From Rhizobium oryziradicis (GTDB taxonomy: Bacteria; Pseudomonadota; Alphaproteobacteria; Rhizobiales; Rhizobiaceae), in NCBI RefSeq assembly GCF_001939045.1, contig NZ_MKIM01000019.1, forward strand, positions 62,001 through 126,000: a stretch of DNA of 64,000 nucleotides, written 5' to 3'. Shown piece after piece: positions 8,584 to 16,668 of this stretch; position 1 is the stretch's first letter; every line of letters starts with the position of its first letter. The notes beneath the pieces are model-generated. The model did not search any database. It saw only the letters and a list, made by a program, of their open reading frames with translations, and was not told the DNA's origin. A program made the translations under genes and the position numbers.

Positions 8584-9723
8584 CTAGCTCCTCTCCAGCT
8601 TGAAAAACAACGCATCAAGCGGCAGCATGGCAGCCCCAGCCGCTGACGGATCGACATTCGCCTCAGACAGAATAAGCTTCGGCTGCGGGGGTGGAGTGTT
8701 GTAGCGGTGGTTGTTCCACAATGTGGTGCGCTCTATCAACATTCGGCCCAATTCCGGCGGAATCTGGCCGCCGTAAACAATGGCCTCTGGATCCAAAAGG
8801 CCGGTGAGCGTGTTGACGGCCCGATCAAGCTGGGGAATGGTGCGTTCTATCCATTCTTCAACCCCCGGCCAATTCGGGTCAAATCGGTCGCGAAGATCAT
8901 TGACAGTATCAATGGCAATGCCGCGTTTGCGCAATTCTTCAATCAGATAGCGCAGCGCAGGGCGCTTTTCCGACTCCTCGCCCGGCGTATAAATCCGCAC
9001 TTCGCCTGCATTTCCATGGGCACCAAAATAGGCTTTGCCATCAATGACAATGCCGGTGCCAAAGCCATAGTTGAACGAAATATACACGAATGTTTTCGCC
9101 CACAGTCCGGCACCGCGCATTTTCTCACCAATCGCGCCGGTGGTTGCGTTGTTCTCAATCCAGATCGGCTTTTCAAAAAACGCCTCCAGCTCCGGCTCGA
9201 GATTAACCAATGACCAATCCCGCATCGGCTCAGGCGCATTGATCCCGCCGCCAGAGACGAAAAAGCCTGATAGCGCAAATCCGATCCCGACAATCTTGTC
9301 CATGGGCACGGCGTTGCGCTTTACCATTCTTTGCAATGCATCGCGTATTTCCAGCAGCGCGGTTTTGCGATGCAGCGAGGGCTGGCCAAGAACCAATTGC
9401 TCAACCGTATGGCAGGCCAAATCGACAAGGCAGATGGTGATGGTATCCGTGTTGACGGAGATGCCTACCGAATAGGCCGCTTCGCGTTGCAGCTCCAGCG
9501 AGGCACTAGGTTGGCCCCGTCCACGCCGCACCGTCTCACCCGTGCGCACAAATCCGCGCTGAACCAGTCCTTCCACAAGCCGATGAACAGATTGCTGGGC
9601 CAGATCAACATGGGTTGTCACATCGGCCCGAACGACCGGCCCATGACGACGGATAACGTCCAACACCCAGCGCTCGCTGAAGCTCAAAAGGGGATGTTTC
9701 GAAGAGGGACTGCTGTTCACCAA
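8584..9723 (-). CDS. ROK family transcriptional regulator
   Basis: 379-residue repressor-type protein. A MarR-like winged helix spans about residues 14-70 (WVLDVIRRHGPVVRADVTTH...). The ROK sugar-kinase-like domain follows, with YSVGISVNTDTITICLVDL as the phosphate-1 region, PIWIENNATTGAIGE and GFGTGIVIDGKAYFGAHGNAGE. The zinc-binding Cys cluster of true ROK kinases is not evident, so a purely regulatory role is likely. It starts TTG at 9723 or GTG at 9720, with GGA as the only ribosome-site hint. It is divergent from the YnjBCD-type transporter operon at 9943, which it probably controls. Confidence 0.85.
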   Translation of the reverse strand: MVNSSPSSKHPLLSFSERWVLDVIRRHGPVVRADVTTHVDLAQQSVHRLVEGLVQRGFVRTGETVRRGRGQPSASLELQREAAYSVGISVNTDTITICLVDLACHTVEQLVLGQPSLHRKTALLEIRDALQRMVKRNAVPMDKIVGIGFALSGFFVSGGGINAPEPMRDWSLVNLEPELEAFFEKPIWIENNATTGAIGEKMRGAGLWAKTFVYISFNYGFGTGIVIDGKAYFGAHGNAGEVRIYTPGEESEKRPALRYLIEELRKRGIAIDTVNDLRDRFDPNWPGVEEWIERTIPQLDRAVNTLTGLLDPEAIVYGGQIPPELGRMLIERTTLWNNHRYNTPPPQPKLILSEANVDPSAAGAAMLPLDALFFKLERS

Positions 9724-9885
9724 GAGAATTCCATTATTACCATGAATGCGCAGAAACCCCGAGTGATGCGTGATTTATCGATTCTACTTATAGGGGCCTT
9801 GCCGACATATTCCAGAACATTTGTCGTATTTCAGCAAAATGGGCGAGATTATCACCGATTTTCCCGTTGCATCTTGTCATAAAAA

Positions 9886-9906
9886 TATTACACATTATGA
9901 GTAATA
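9886..9906. promoter_or_regulatory. TATTAC...GTAATA inverted repeat upstream of the transporter operon
   Basis: TATTAC (9886-9891) and GTAATA (9901-9906) flank a 9-nt spacer in an A/T-rich context, 37 bases before the solute-binding-protein start and between it and the divergent ROK gene. ROK repressors of the NagC/Mlc type bind A/T-rich palindromes, so this is a reasonable operator candidate. Confidence 0.35.
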
Positions 9907-9942
9907 AAAAGACCAGAAAATACATCTCATCGGGAGACATCC

Positions 9943-11178
9943 ATGCAGCGCCTCAAAATTTTGGGTCTTTTGGCCTCGACTGTGCTTGCCTTTGCCACAT
10001 CTGTTCATGCGCAAAGCGCCTTGAAAAACGAGACAGAGGCGCTGTCCAAGGTGACGCGTGACAATTTCTATGATGTGGTCGTTCCGCTTGCCAAAGCCGA
10101 GGGCAAGGTTGTGATGTACAACTTCGCTGGCAGTTTTGGTGAGCTGTGGAACGAAGGTCTGATCAAGCCCTTCGAGAAGAAATACGGCATCAAGGTTGAG
10201 TATTCGGATGTGAAGGGCGATCAGGCCGATCAGCAATTGATCGCCATTCAAAAAGCCGGACAAAATGCCCCTGTTGATGCCTATTTCGATGGCGGCGGCT
10301 CTTATCCGGTGCTGTCTGCCGCTGGCGCGGTTGCCAATATCAATCTGGGTGCCATTCTGCCAAACCTTGCAACAGTACCCAGCCAGTTCAAGGACATTGT
10401 GTTTGGCGTGAATGTGCATGGTAGCTATCCGATTGTTCATCGCAATCAGACAGCCATTGGCTATGACAGCGCTTTGATCTCGGAGAAGGACGTTCCGAAA
10501 GATTTTGATGAGCTGCTGGCGTGGGCTGAGAAAAATCCCAAGAAATTTGCCATGACACTCCCGACCAAGGGCGGCTCTGGCGGTGGTTTTCTGCAATCTG
10601 TCGCCTTGAATTACACCGCGGGCGCGTGCCGTGACCGTCTTCTGGATTACAGCAAGAGCCAAAGCGAAGATGATGACTGGGCAATGTCCGAGCCCTGCTT
10701 GCAACCAGTGTGGGATTATTTCACCAAGCTTCTCAAGGTCACGGAACTGACCAATGGCAATGCCGACACCCTGAACCTGATCAACAACAAGCAGGCAGCC
10801 ATCGGCACGGTTTGGGAAGATCAGGTGATGACATTTGTGCGCACCAAACAATTGCCCGCCAGTTTCAAGCTGACATTGCTGAAAAATGGACAGGTTGGTA
10901 GTGGCGATGCGTTCTTCATCCCGTCCAATGCCGTCCATCCAGCCGCCGCCATGCTGCTGATCAATGAAGCTTTCAGCATGGATTTCCAAGCCTATAAGAT
11001 GGAAACCAAAGCCTCTCGCTCCCCGCGCAGCGATTTTGATGCCACGAAAGTGTCCGCTGAAACCCGCAGCTATCTGCTGCCTGCCTCTGTCTATCCATCT
11101 CTGTCACTCCCAGCCAATTGGGTCATGGGCAATTCGCTGGCAAAGGCGCTGGATGAGAAAGTTCTATCCCGACTTTGA
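9943..11178 (+). CDS. ABC transporter solute-binding protein, YnjB-like (COG4134 type)
   Basis: 411-residue periplasmic binding protein. The leader MQRLKILGLLASTVLAFA ends near VHAQSA, a clear signal peptide. The KVVMYNFAGSFGELWNEG motif and YFDGGGSYPVLSAAGAV place it with YnjB-like and iron/polyamine-type (family 1/6) binding proteins, which are used with a two-permease, one-ATPase importer. The ATG at 9943 has GGGAG upstream. It heads an apparent seven-gene rightward operon ending with three phosphoester-cleaving enzymes, so the ligand is plausibly an organophosphate diester. Confidence 0.88.
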   Translation: MQRLKILGLLASTVLAFATSVHAQSALKNETEALSKVTRDNFYDVVVPLAKAEGKVVMYNFAGSFGELWNEGLIKPFEKKYGIKVEYSDVKGDQADQQLIAIQKAGQNAPVDAYFDGGGSYPVLSAAGAVANINLGAILPNLATVPSQFKDIVFGVNVHGSYPIVHRNQTAIGYDSALISEKDVPKDFDELLAWAEKNPKKFAMTLPTKGGSGGGFLQSVALNYTAGACRDRLLDYSKSQSEDDDWAMSEPCLQPVWDYFTKLLKVTELTNGNADTLNLINNKQAAIGTVWEDQVMTFVRTKQLPASFKLTLLKNGQVGSGDAFFIPSNAVHPAAAMLLINEAFSMDFQAYKMETKASRSPRSDFDATKVSAETRSYLLPASVYPSLSLPANWVMGNSLAKALDEKVLSRL

Positions 11179-11248
11179 TCAAAAAACGGGCCGTGGCCGA
11201 GCGAGATATCGGCCACTTATTCCCTCGACAAGACAACTGGATAGAACA

Positions 11249-12292
11249 ATGGCCGAGCTTGATCTGCGCGCACTGACCAAATCATTTGGTGCCACCGTGG
11301 CATTGCACCCAACATCCCTTCAAGTGAAGAAGGGTGAATTTGTCACAGTCCTTGGCCCCTCTGGCTGCGGAAAATCCACGCTCCTGCGTCTTTTGATGGG
11401 CATCATGTCCGCAAGCGGCGGCGAAATCCATCTGGCTGGCCAGCGCATTGATGGACTTGCGCCCGAAAAACGCGACATTGCCATGGTGTTTCAGTCCTAT
11501 GCGCTGTTTCCGCATATGTCAGTGCGGAAAAACCTCGCCTTTGGCCTGAAAATGCGAAAAGTCGCCAAGGATGAGCAGACCCGCCGCATTGAACATGCGT
11601 TGGAGATCTGCAATCTGAGGCCTTACGTGGATCGTATGCCACGGCAGCTTTCCGGCGGGCAGCAGCAGCGCGTGGCGCTGGCCCGTGCCATTGTCATGCA
11701 GCCCAGCTTGCTGTTGTTTGACGAGCCGCTTTCCAATCTTGATGCAAAACTACGCGACAGTCTGCGCCATGATTTGCTGGCCCTGCACCAAAAAACCGGC
11801 TCCACCAGCCTGTATGTCACCCATGATCAGACTGAAGCCATGGCCATGTCGGATCGCATCGTGGTGATGAATGCCGGGCGCGTGGTTGAAATTGGCACAC
11901 CTGTGGAACTTTACCGCAACCCCGCCCATGCGTTTACCGCGAGTTTTCTGGGCCAAACCAATCTTCTATCTGTCAACGCATACGGTTCAACCTGTGGCTT
12001 GCCTTGGGGTGGGGTGGGGCATCTGGATATGCTCGCCCATGGCCTGGTGAGCATTTCGCTGCGGCCTGAAAACATTATGCTGCACGATGCACCCGATGGA
12101 GCAGGGGAGATTATCGCGGCCTCCTTCATGGGCGCACATGCCCATTACATCATTCGTATCGCGGGCATGGACCTCCAAGTAACACGTAGCGGCGCGGAAG
12201 CCGTGCTGGAAACAGGCACGCGCGTGAACCTTACCGCACTTGGCCCCTTGCGGATTTTGAAAACCGATGGGCTGGAGGGGAAAGCGGCATGA
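11249..12292 (+). CDS. ABC transporter ATPase, PotA/FbpC/UgpC type with TOBE-like C-terminus
   Basis: 347-residue ATPase. Walker A is GPSGCGKST, the Q-loop VFQSYALFPHMSV, the signature LSGGQQQR, Walker B LLLFDEPLSNLD and the switch VTHDQTEAMAM. About 100 residues follow the nucleotide-binding domain and include SLRPENIML, as in TOBE-type regulatory domains. The start at 11249 follows the binding protein by 70 bases. The open frame back to 10964 only overlaps the previous gene. Its stop overlaps the permease start (ATGA at 12289), indicating translational coupling. Confidence 0.92.
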   Translation: MAELDLRALTKSFGATVALHPTSLQVKKGEFVTVLGPSGCGKSTLLRLLMGIMSASGGEIHLAGQRIDGLAPEKRDIAMVFQSYALFPHMSVRKNLAFGLKMRKVAKDEQTRRIEHALEICNLRPYVDRMPRQLSGGQQQRVALARAIVMQPSLLLFDEPLSNLDAKLRDSLRHDLLALHQKTGSTSLYVTHDQTEAMAMSDRIVVMNAGRVVEIGTPVELYRNPAHAFTASFLGQTNLLSVNAYGSTCGLPWGGVGHLDMLAHGLVSISLRPENIMLHDAPDGAGEIIAASFMGAHAHYIIRIAGMDLQVTRSGAEAVLETGTRVNLTALGPLRILKTDGLEGKAA

Positions 12293-13149
12293 TATCCCTT
12301 CATGAGCGTCCCGCCTTGCAAACCGTGCTGTTGTTGTTGCCGGGTGTTGGCTTTCTGATCGTGCTGTTTGGCTTTCCACTTCTCACAGCCCTGTGGGGAA
12401 GCTTTGGCTTGGCGGGCGGGTTGTCGGCCTTCACGTTGAAATATTACGGCAAATTCTTCACAAGCCATGTGATGTGGCGTGGTCTCACCACTTCGATCTA
12501 TTATGGCGTTGCGCCGGTTTTGGTCACGCTGGTTCTGGCCATTGGTCTGGCCTTGTTGCTGCGGCACCATTTTATGGGCCGTAAGCTGTTCAACGGGCTT
12601 TATAAAATCCCGATGGCGGTTCCCTCCATCATTGCCTCGTTGATGGTGCTGACACTGTTTGAGCAGGGCGGATTTGTGGAGCGCCTGCTTCTGCCTTTGG
12701 GATTACACTTGCCAAAACTGGTGCGTGATCCCTGGGGTGTCGGCGTGATCATGGCCACCACATGGAAGCAATTGCCGTTCATGACGCTGGTGATTACCGG
12801 AGCGTTTACCTCCATCCCGGCAGATATGCGCCATGCGGCGCGGTCTCTGGGGGCCAATCCTGTTGCGACATTTTTCTATGTTGAGCTGCCTCTGGCTTTG
12901 CCCGGCATTACGGCTGCAATCCTTCTGACCTTCATTGGTTCCATGGGCTCTTTCGCCATTCCGGATCTGATCGGTGCACCCAGCCCGTCGGCGCTGTCCG
13001 TGTTGATGGTGCGCGCCTTTGCTCAAGGTGATGTAGGGCAGGTCTATGCCATAGGCATGGTGCTGTCTGGCTTCGCAATCGCCGTTCTCATTCTCTATTA
13101 CGCGCTGACATCCAACGCCCATGCGCGCGCAGGACGACACCATGAGTGA
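12289..13149 (+). CDS. ABC transporter permease (first subunit)
   Basis: 286-residue inner-membrane permease, six hydrophobic segments expected. The coupling-helix EAA motif is AARSLGANPVATFFYVELPLALPGI. It shares an ATGA junction with the ATPase gene and overlaps the next permease by 8 bases. It belongs to the polyamine/iron/YnjC-like family of paired permeases. It forms the channel together with the product of 13142. Confidence 0.92.
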   Translation: MISLHERPALQTVLLLLPGVGFLIVLFGFPLLTALWGSFGLAGGLSAFTLKYYGKFFTSHVMWRGLTTSIYYGVAPVLVTLVLAIGLALLLRHHFMGRKLFNGLYKIPMAVPSIIASLMVLTLFEQGGFVERLLLPLGLHLPKLVRDPWGVGVIMATTWKQLPFMTLVITGAFTSIPADMRHAARSLGANPVATFFYVELPLALPGITAAILLTFIGSMGSFAIPDLIGAPSPSALSVLMVRAFAQGDVGQVYAIGMVLSGFAIAVLILYYALTSNAHARAGRHHE

Positions 13150-13987
13150 CCATCATTCGCAATCGCACCAGATCAACCCGCAGGAAAGGCTGTTTGTGGC
13201 AGGCGGCCTGTTTGCCGGGCTGTTTGTGGTCATCGCCCTTCCCATCCTGCTGATGGGGGTGTGGAGCCTATCCCATGGCTGGGCCTATCCTCGTCTGTTG
13301 CCGCAAGACTATTCGCTGGACAATTGGCGACAAATTCTCGGCGGTGCCGGCCTGATGCCTGCCCTGATCAACAGTCTGGTGATTGCCGTTTGCGTCACCA
13401 TTCTGACGGCGCTCATCGCGCTTCCGACAGCCTGGGCAATGGCCAAATGCAAAATACCGGGCAAACGCGCGCTGGAAATCTTCATTCTCGCGCCGACAAT
13501 CATTCCCGGCATTGTCGTGGGTGTCAGCGTTGGACAGGTGCTGTTGATCATGGGCATCGCCTATACCATTCCCGGCGTGGTGCTGGTGCAAACCATTGGC
13601 ACATTGCCCTTGATGATCCGGCTGATGAGCGCGTCATTCGAGACCTTGCCGGATGAGTTGATCCATGCCGCGCGCTCCTTGGGGGCAGGGCCGGCAGGCA
13701 TTGTGACCCATATCATCCTGCCGCTGTGCATTCCGGGGTTGATGGCAGGCGGATTGCTGTCTTTTGTCGGCTCCTTTGAAGAATTCGACAAGACCTTCAT
13801 TGCCGGAGCGCCCGTTATTCAGACCCTGCCCATCAAGCTCTACACCTATCTCGATCCCTATTCGTTGCAATTTCCGTTGGCAGCCATTGTTTCGCTCATT
13901 CTGCTGGTGCCGGTGTTGGTCGTATTCATTCTGGCCGGACGCATCATGCGCGACGACGTGCTTGCCAGTGGTATGGGCAAAGTCTGA
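13142..13987 (+). CDS. ABC transporter permease (second subunit)
   Basis: 281-residue permease, PotC-like. The EAA loop is AARSLGAGPAGIVTHIILPLCIPGL. The first hydrophobic segment is around residues 20-45 and five more follow. The start at 13142 overlaps the end of the first permease; an upstream in-frame ATG at 13121 would overlap further. It ends 44 bases before the glycerophosphodiesterase gene. Confidence 0.92.
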   Translation: MSDHHSQSHQINPQERLFVAGGLFAGLFVVIALPILLMGVWSLSHGWAYPRLLPQDYSLDNWRQILGGAGLMPALINSLVIAVCVTILTALIALPTAWAMAKCKIPGKRALEIFILAPTIIPGIVVGVSVGQVLLIMGIAYTIPGVVLVQTIGTLPLMIRLMSASFETLPDELIHAARSLGAGPAGIVTHIILPLCIPGLMAGGLLSFVGSFEEFDKTFIAGAPVIQTLPIKLYTYLDPYSLQFPLAAIVSLILLVPVLVVFILAGRIMRDDVLASGMGKV

Positions 13988-14031
13988 TCTCCCACCCACC
14001 TTCTTCTCTCCAAACGAAAGTTCTTCCTCTG

Positions 14032-14769
14032 ATGTCTTGCCAATCTCCCTATGTTGCAGATCACCTGATTGCGCACCGTGGTGCCAGCGCCTACGCGCCC
14101 GAAAACACGCTGGCCGCCATGTTTGAAGCCAAAAAGCGCGGTGCGCGCTGGGTTGAAATTGATGTGAAACTGACCCGCGACGGTTATCCCGTTATCATCC
14201 ACGACCACCACGTCGACCGGACCACCAATGGCACAGGCCTCGTCGCTGGCATGACATTGCAGGACATTCGCGCTTTGGATGCCGGAAGCTGGTTTGATCC
14301 TGCCTTTGCCGGTGAGAAGGTGCCAACCTTTGAAGAACTGATTGAGACTGTCCTTGCGCTGGATCTCGGACTTCAGGTTGAGCTGAAACCTACCCCCGGC
14401 GATGATACAGAGACAGCTGAAATCGCCTGCGCCACGCTGTTGCGCTATTGGCCCCATGGGCGTGGACGCATGTTCATGACCAGCTTTTCGGAGCGTTCGC
14501 TTTCACGGGCAGCGCAGCTTATGCCCGATGTGCCGCGTGCTTTTGCAGTTGTCGTTCCACCCAAAGATCCACGCGCATTGCTGGCAGAGGTCAATTGCCA
14601 GATTCTGCATTGCACGTCTGATATGCTGGATGATGATGCACTGGCCCGCCTGAATGACAGCGGCGTAGAATTTGCCGTTGCCACCATCAACAGCCTTGAG
14701 GATGCAAAACGGCTGCTGGCCGGGGGTGCGCAAACCATTCTCTCCGACTATGCAGATCTTGCCCTGTGA
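14032..14769 (+). CDS. glycerophosphodiester phosphodiesterase (UgpQ-like, cytoplasmic)
   Basis: 245-residue GDPD TIM-barrel enzyme that hydrolyses glycerophosphodiesters to an alcohol and glycerol 3-phosphate. The catalytic signature is complete: IAHRGASAYAPENT (first His, Arg and Glu), WVEIDVKLTRDGYPVIIHD (metal Glu/Asp, then the second catalytic His), LQVELKP, and a C-terminal ATINSLEDA strand. There is no signal peptide, so it acts on imported substrate. It overlaps the next gene by a GTGA junction. Its linkage to the preceding importer suggests that the importer carries a glycerophosphodiester. Confidence 0.93.
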   Translation: MSCQSPYVADHLIAHRGASAYAPENTLAAMFEAKKRGARWVEIDVKLTRDGYPVIIHDHHVDRTTNGTGLVAGMTLQDIRALDAGSWFDPAFAGEKVPTFEELIETVLALDLGLQVELKPTPGDDTETAEIACATLLRYWPHGRGRMFMTSFSERSLSRAAQLMPDVPRAFAVVVPPKDPRALLAEVNCQILHCTSDMLDDDALARLNDSGVEFAVATINSLEDAKRLLAGGAQTILSDYADLAL

Positions 14770-15542
14770 GTGGCGTGATGTCTCCCAACCACGCCTCTGC
14801 GGTGCAACTCGTGTTGAATGCGGGTGCGCTGGCGCTCGACTTTTTTGCACGGCGCGCCACACTTGCCATGTCCACAAAAGGCTCGCTGGATTTTGTCTCG
14901 CAAGCCGACCGAGACATTGAACAGTCTATGGGCGCTGCCATTGCGGCGGCCTTTGATGGTGCCCACCTCTATGGCGAAGAAGGTGGCGGAAAGATCTCGG
15001 ACGATTACTGGATTGTCGATCCCATTGATGGCACCGCCAACTTTTTGCGCGGCAGCCCACTCTGGGGTATTTCGCTCGCCCACATGCGCTTTGGCCAGCC
15101 GGACATTGGCGTCATTCACTATCCGGTGCTCGGTCTTACCCTCTCGGCTGAAACCGGCAGCGGCCTGTTTATCAACGGTAAACCCGGCAAGCGGGATGAT
15201 GTTTTTGACGCAGCCCGCGTGGTGGCCGTGGGCGAAAACAACCGTTGGGCACCTGATGCCATTGGTCAGGTGGAGCACCACCTTCGGCTGAAGCGCTGGG
15301 GCGTCGCCCAATATCGCTGTGCTTCCATCTCCTTAGGCTTCGCCGCCCTTGGTCGCACGGATGGCTATGTGGAGCGCTTTCTTAGCCTCTGGGATCTCGC
15401 CGCCGGCGTGCTGATCTGCCGCGAAGCCGGGCTGGAAAGCAGCTTTGGCGGGGAGGCTGTTGCCCAAGGCATGTGGGTGATGGTGGGCACAGCCGCTCTT
15501 GCTGAAGACCTTCAGCCGATTTCTAACCTCGTGACAGGATAA
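14766..15542 (+). CDS. inositol monophosphatase family protein
   Basis: 258-residue Mg-dependent phosphatase of the IMPase/HisN/CysQ superfamily. The metal-site motifs are GEEGGG (about residue 73), WIVDPIDGTANF (about residues 82-93) and the C-terminal WDLAAGVLICREAGL. The start is GTG at 14766, overlapping the GDPD stop; an ATG lies at 14778. The GDPD pairing suggests sequential removal of glycerol and phosphate from, for example, glycerophosphoinositol. Histidinol-phosphate phosphatase or 3'-phosphoadenosine phosphatase activity cannot be excluded. Confidence 0.9.
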   Translation: MSGVMSPNHASAVQLVLNAGALALDFFARRATLAMSTKGSLDFVSQADRDIEQSMGAAIAAAFDGAHLYGEEGGGKISDDYWIVDPIDGTANFLRGSPLWGISLAHMRFGQPDIGVIHYPVLGLTLSAETGSGLFINGKPGKRDDVFDAARVVAVGENNRWAPDAIGQVEHHLRLKRWGVAQYRCASISLGFAALGRTDGYVERFLSLWDLAAGVLICREAGLESSFGGEAVAQGMWVMVGTAALAEDLQPISNLVTG

Positions 15543-15552
15543 CAACACAGCC

Positions 15553-16245
15553 ATGCTTATTTCGACAGTCAAACCCCTTGATATCGGCCGAAAATTCCAC
15601 GCTGACGGGGCGGTTCGCCATTTTCCCGGCAACACCATTGTCTGCCATGTCGCATCCCAAACGGCATTGATTGCCGGATTGGATCGGCTTTATGATCGCT
15701 TGCGCCAAGCGTCTGCGGCCCATTCCTATACATTGCTTCCACCCTCAAGCTGGCACATGACGCTGTATGTTGGCATTTGCGATCAGGACCGCCGTGTTTC
15801 GCGCTGGCCAAATGGCCTGACGCTGGATGCTCCGATGAAAGAAGCCAACCGCTGCGTCGAAGAGAGATTGCGCTCCGCGAGATTTGAGGGTCCGGCGCGG
15901 TTTCGCATGAAGGTAAAGCACTTCTGGCCGTTGAAAGATGGCATTGTACTGGGCGTGGAGCCAGCCGATGAAAGCGAAAACCAAGCCATCAGAGCCTTGC
16001 GGGATCAAATATCTGCAAGCTTCGGCATGCGGCTCGAAGACCACGACGTTTACAACTTTCACATCACCATGGCCTATTTCGTCGGGCAGCCCACCGATGC
16101 GGAATTCACCGCACTGTCCACGCTGCTTGCCGAGGAATTGCAAACGCTGCTTGAGACCATTCCCGTCTTTGAGGTCGGTCCTGCAGAATATTGCCTGTTC
16201 AATGACATGTTCTGCTTCCAGCGCCAGTTCTATATCATGGATTGA
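15553..16245 (+). CDS. DUF1868 family protein, 2H-phosphoesterase-like
   Basis: 230-residue cytoplasmic protein with two H-x-T motifs, HMTLYVG in the N-terminal half and HITMAYF in the C-terminal half. These are the paired catalytic elements of 2H phosphoesterases, which act on cyclic phosphates or 2'-5' linkages. The overall sequence matches the uncharacterised DUF1868 group. It follows the IMPase-like gene by 10 bases and is probably the last gene of the operon. Context suggests it opens a cyclic phosphodiester intermediate, such as an inositol or glycerol cyclic phosphate. That role is inference. Confidence 0.75.
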   Translation: MLISTVKPLDIGRKFHADGAVRHFPGNTIVCHVASQTALIAGLDRLYDRLRQASAAHSYTLLPPSSWHMTLYVGICDQDRRVSRWPNGLTLDAPMKEANRCVEERLRSARFEGPARFRMKVKHFWPLKDGIVLGVEPADESENQAIRALRDQISASFGMRLEDHDVYNFHITMAYFVGQPTDAEFTALSTLLAEELQTLLETIPVFEVGPAEYCLFNDMFCFQRQFYIMD

Positions 16246-16668
16246 GAAGTCGATTGTCCAACGGCATCCATGATGTCTTTGATAGCGTTTGTTTTAAATC
16301 CAGCGTGCGCAACAAAAATGGCCCTATCTTACCGGATTGTGCTGATGCAGAATGGACAGGTTGTGCAATGCGCAACGCGTGGCGAAATTTACGGCGCGCC
16401 GCAACATGTGTCCGTATACGACGTTTGGGTGCCATCCCTTGCAACGTTTGCAAGCGCTGGAGTGTTTGCCTCCGGATTGGAGCGGGATCTCCGCTGCGAT
16501 GATGGCGGGTAGCGAAACATGTGAGAAGTTTGTGGCAAAGCCGATCTGACCGGCCTTGCCCGACGTTTTATTCAGTTTTAAGTTCGATCGAGCGGTTTGG
16601 GTTTCTGTCTTGTCGGTGTTAGCGAGGGGTTACGCGCAGAACCATTTAGGTCAGGGGTTGAGTGACTG
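16246..16668. other. 423-bp intergenic region before the LuxR-type regulator
   Basis: Several short open frames on both strands overlap here, none with recognisable similarity or a good ribosome site. The promoter of the large regulator should lie in the right half. I see no RNA gene or terminator with a clear T-tract. Confidence 0.5.

Noticed and set aside
9895..10989. 364-residue open frame opposite the YnjB-like gene
   Set aside because: Antisense of a gene with a clear signal peptide and family motifs.
16270..16512. 80-residue open frame upstream of the LuxR-type regulator
   Set aside because: No family similarity or ribosome site, and overlaps another frame on the same strand; treated as intergenic.
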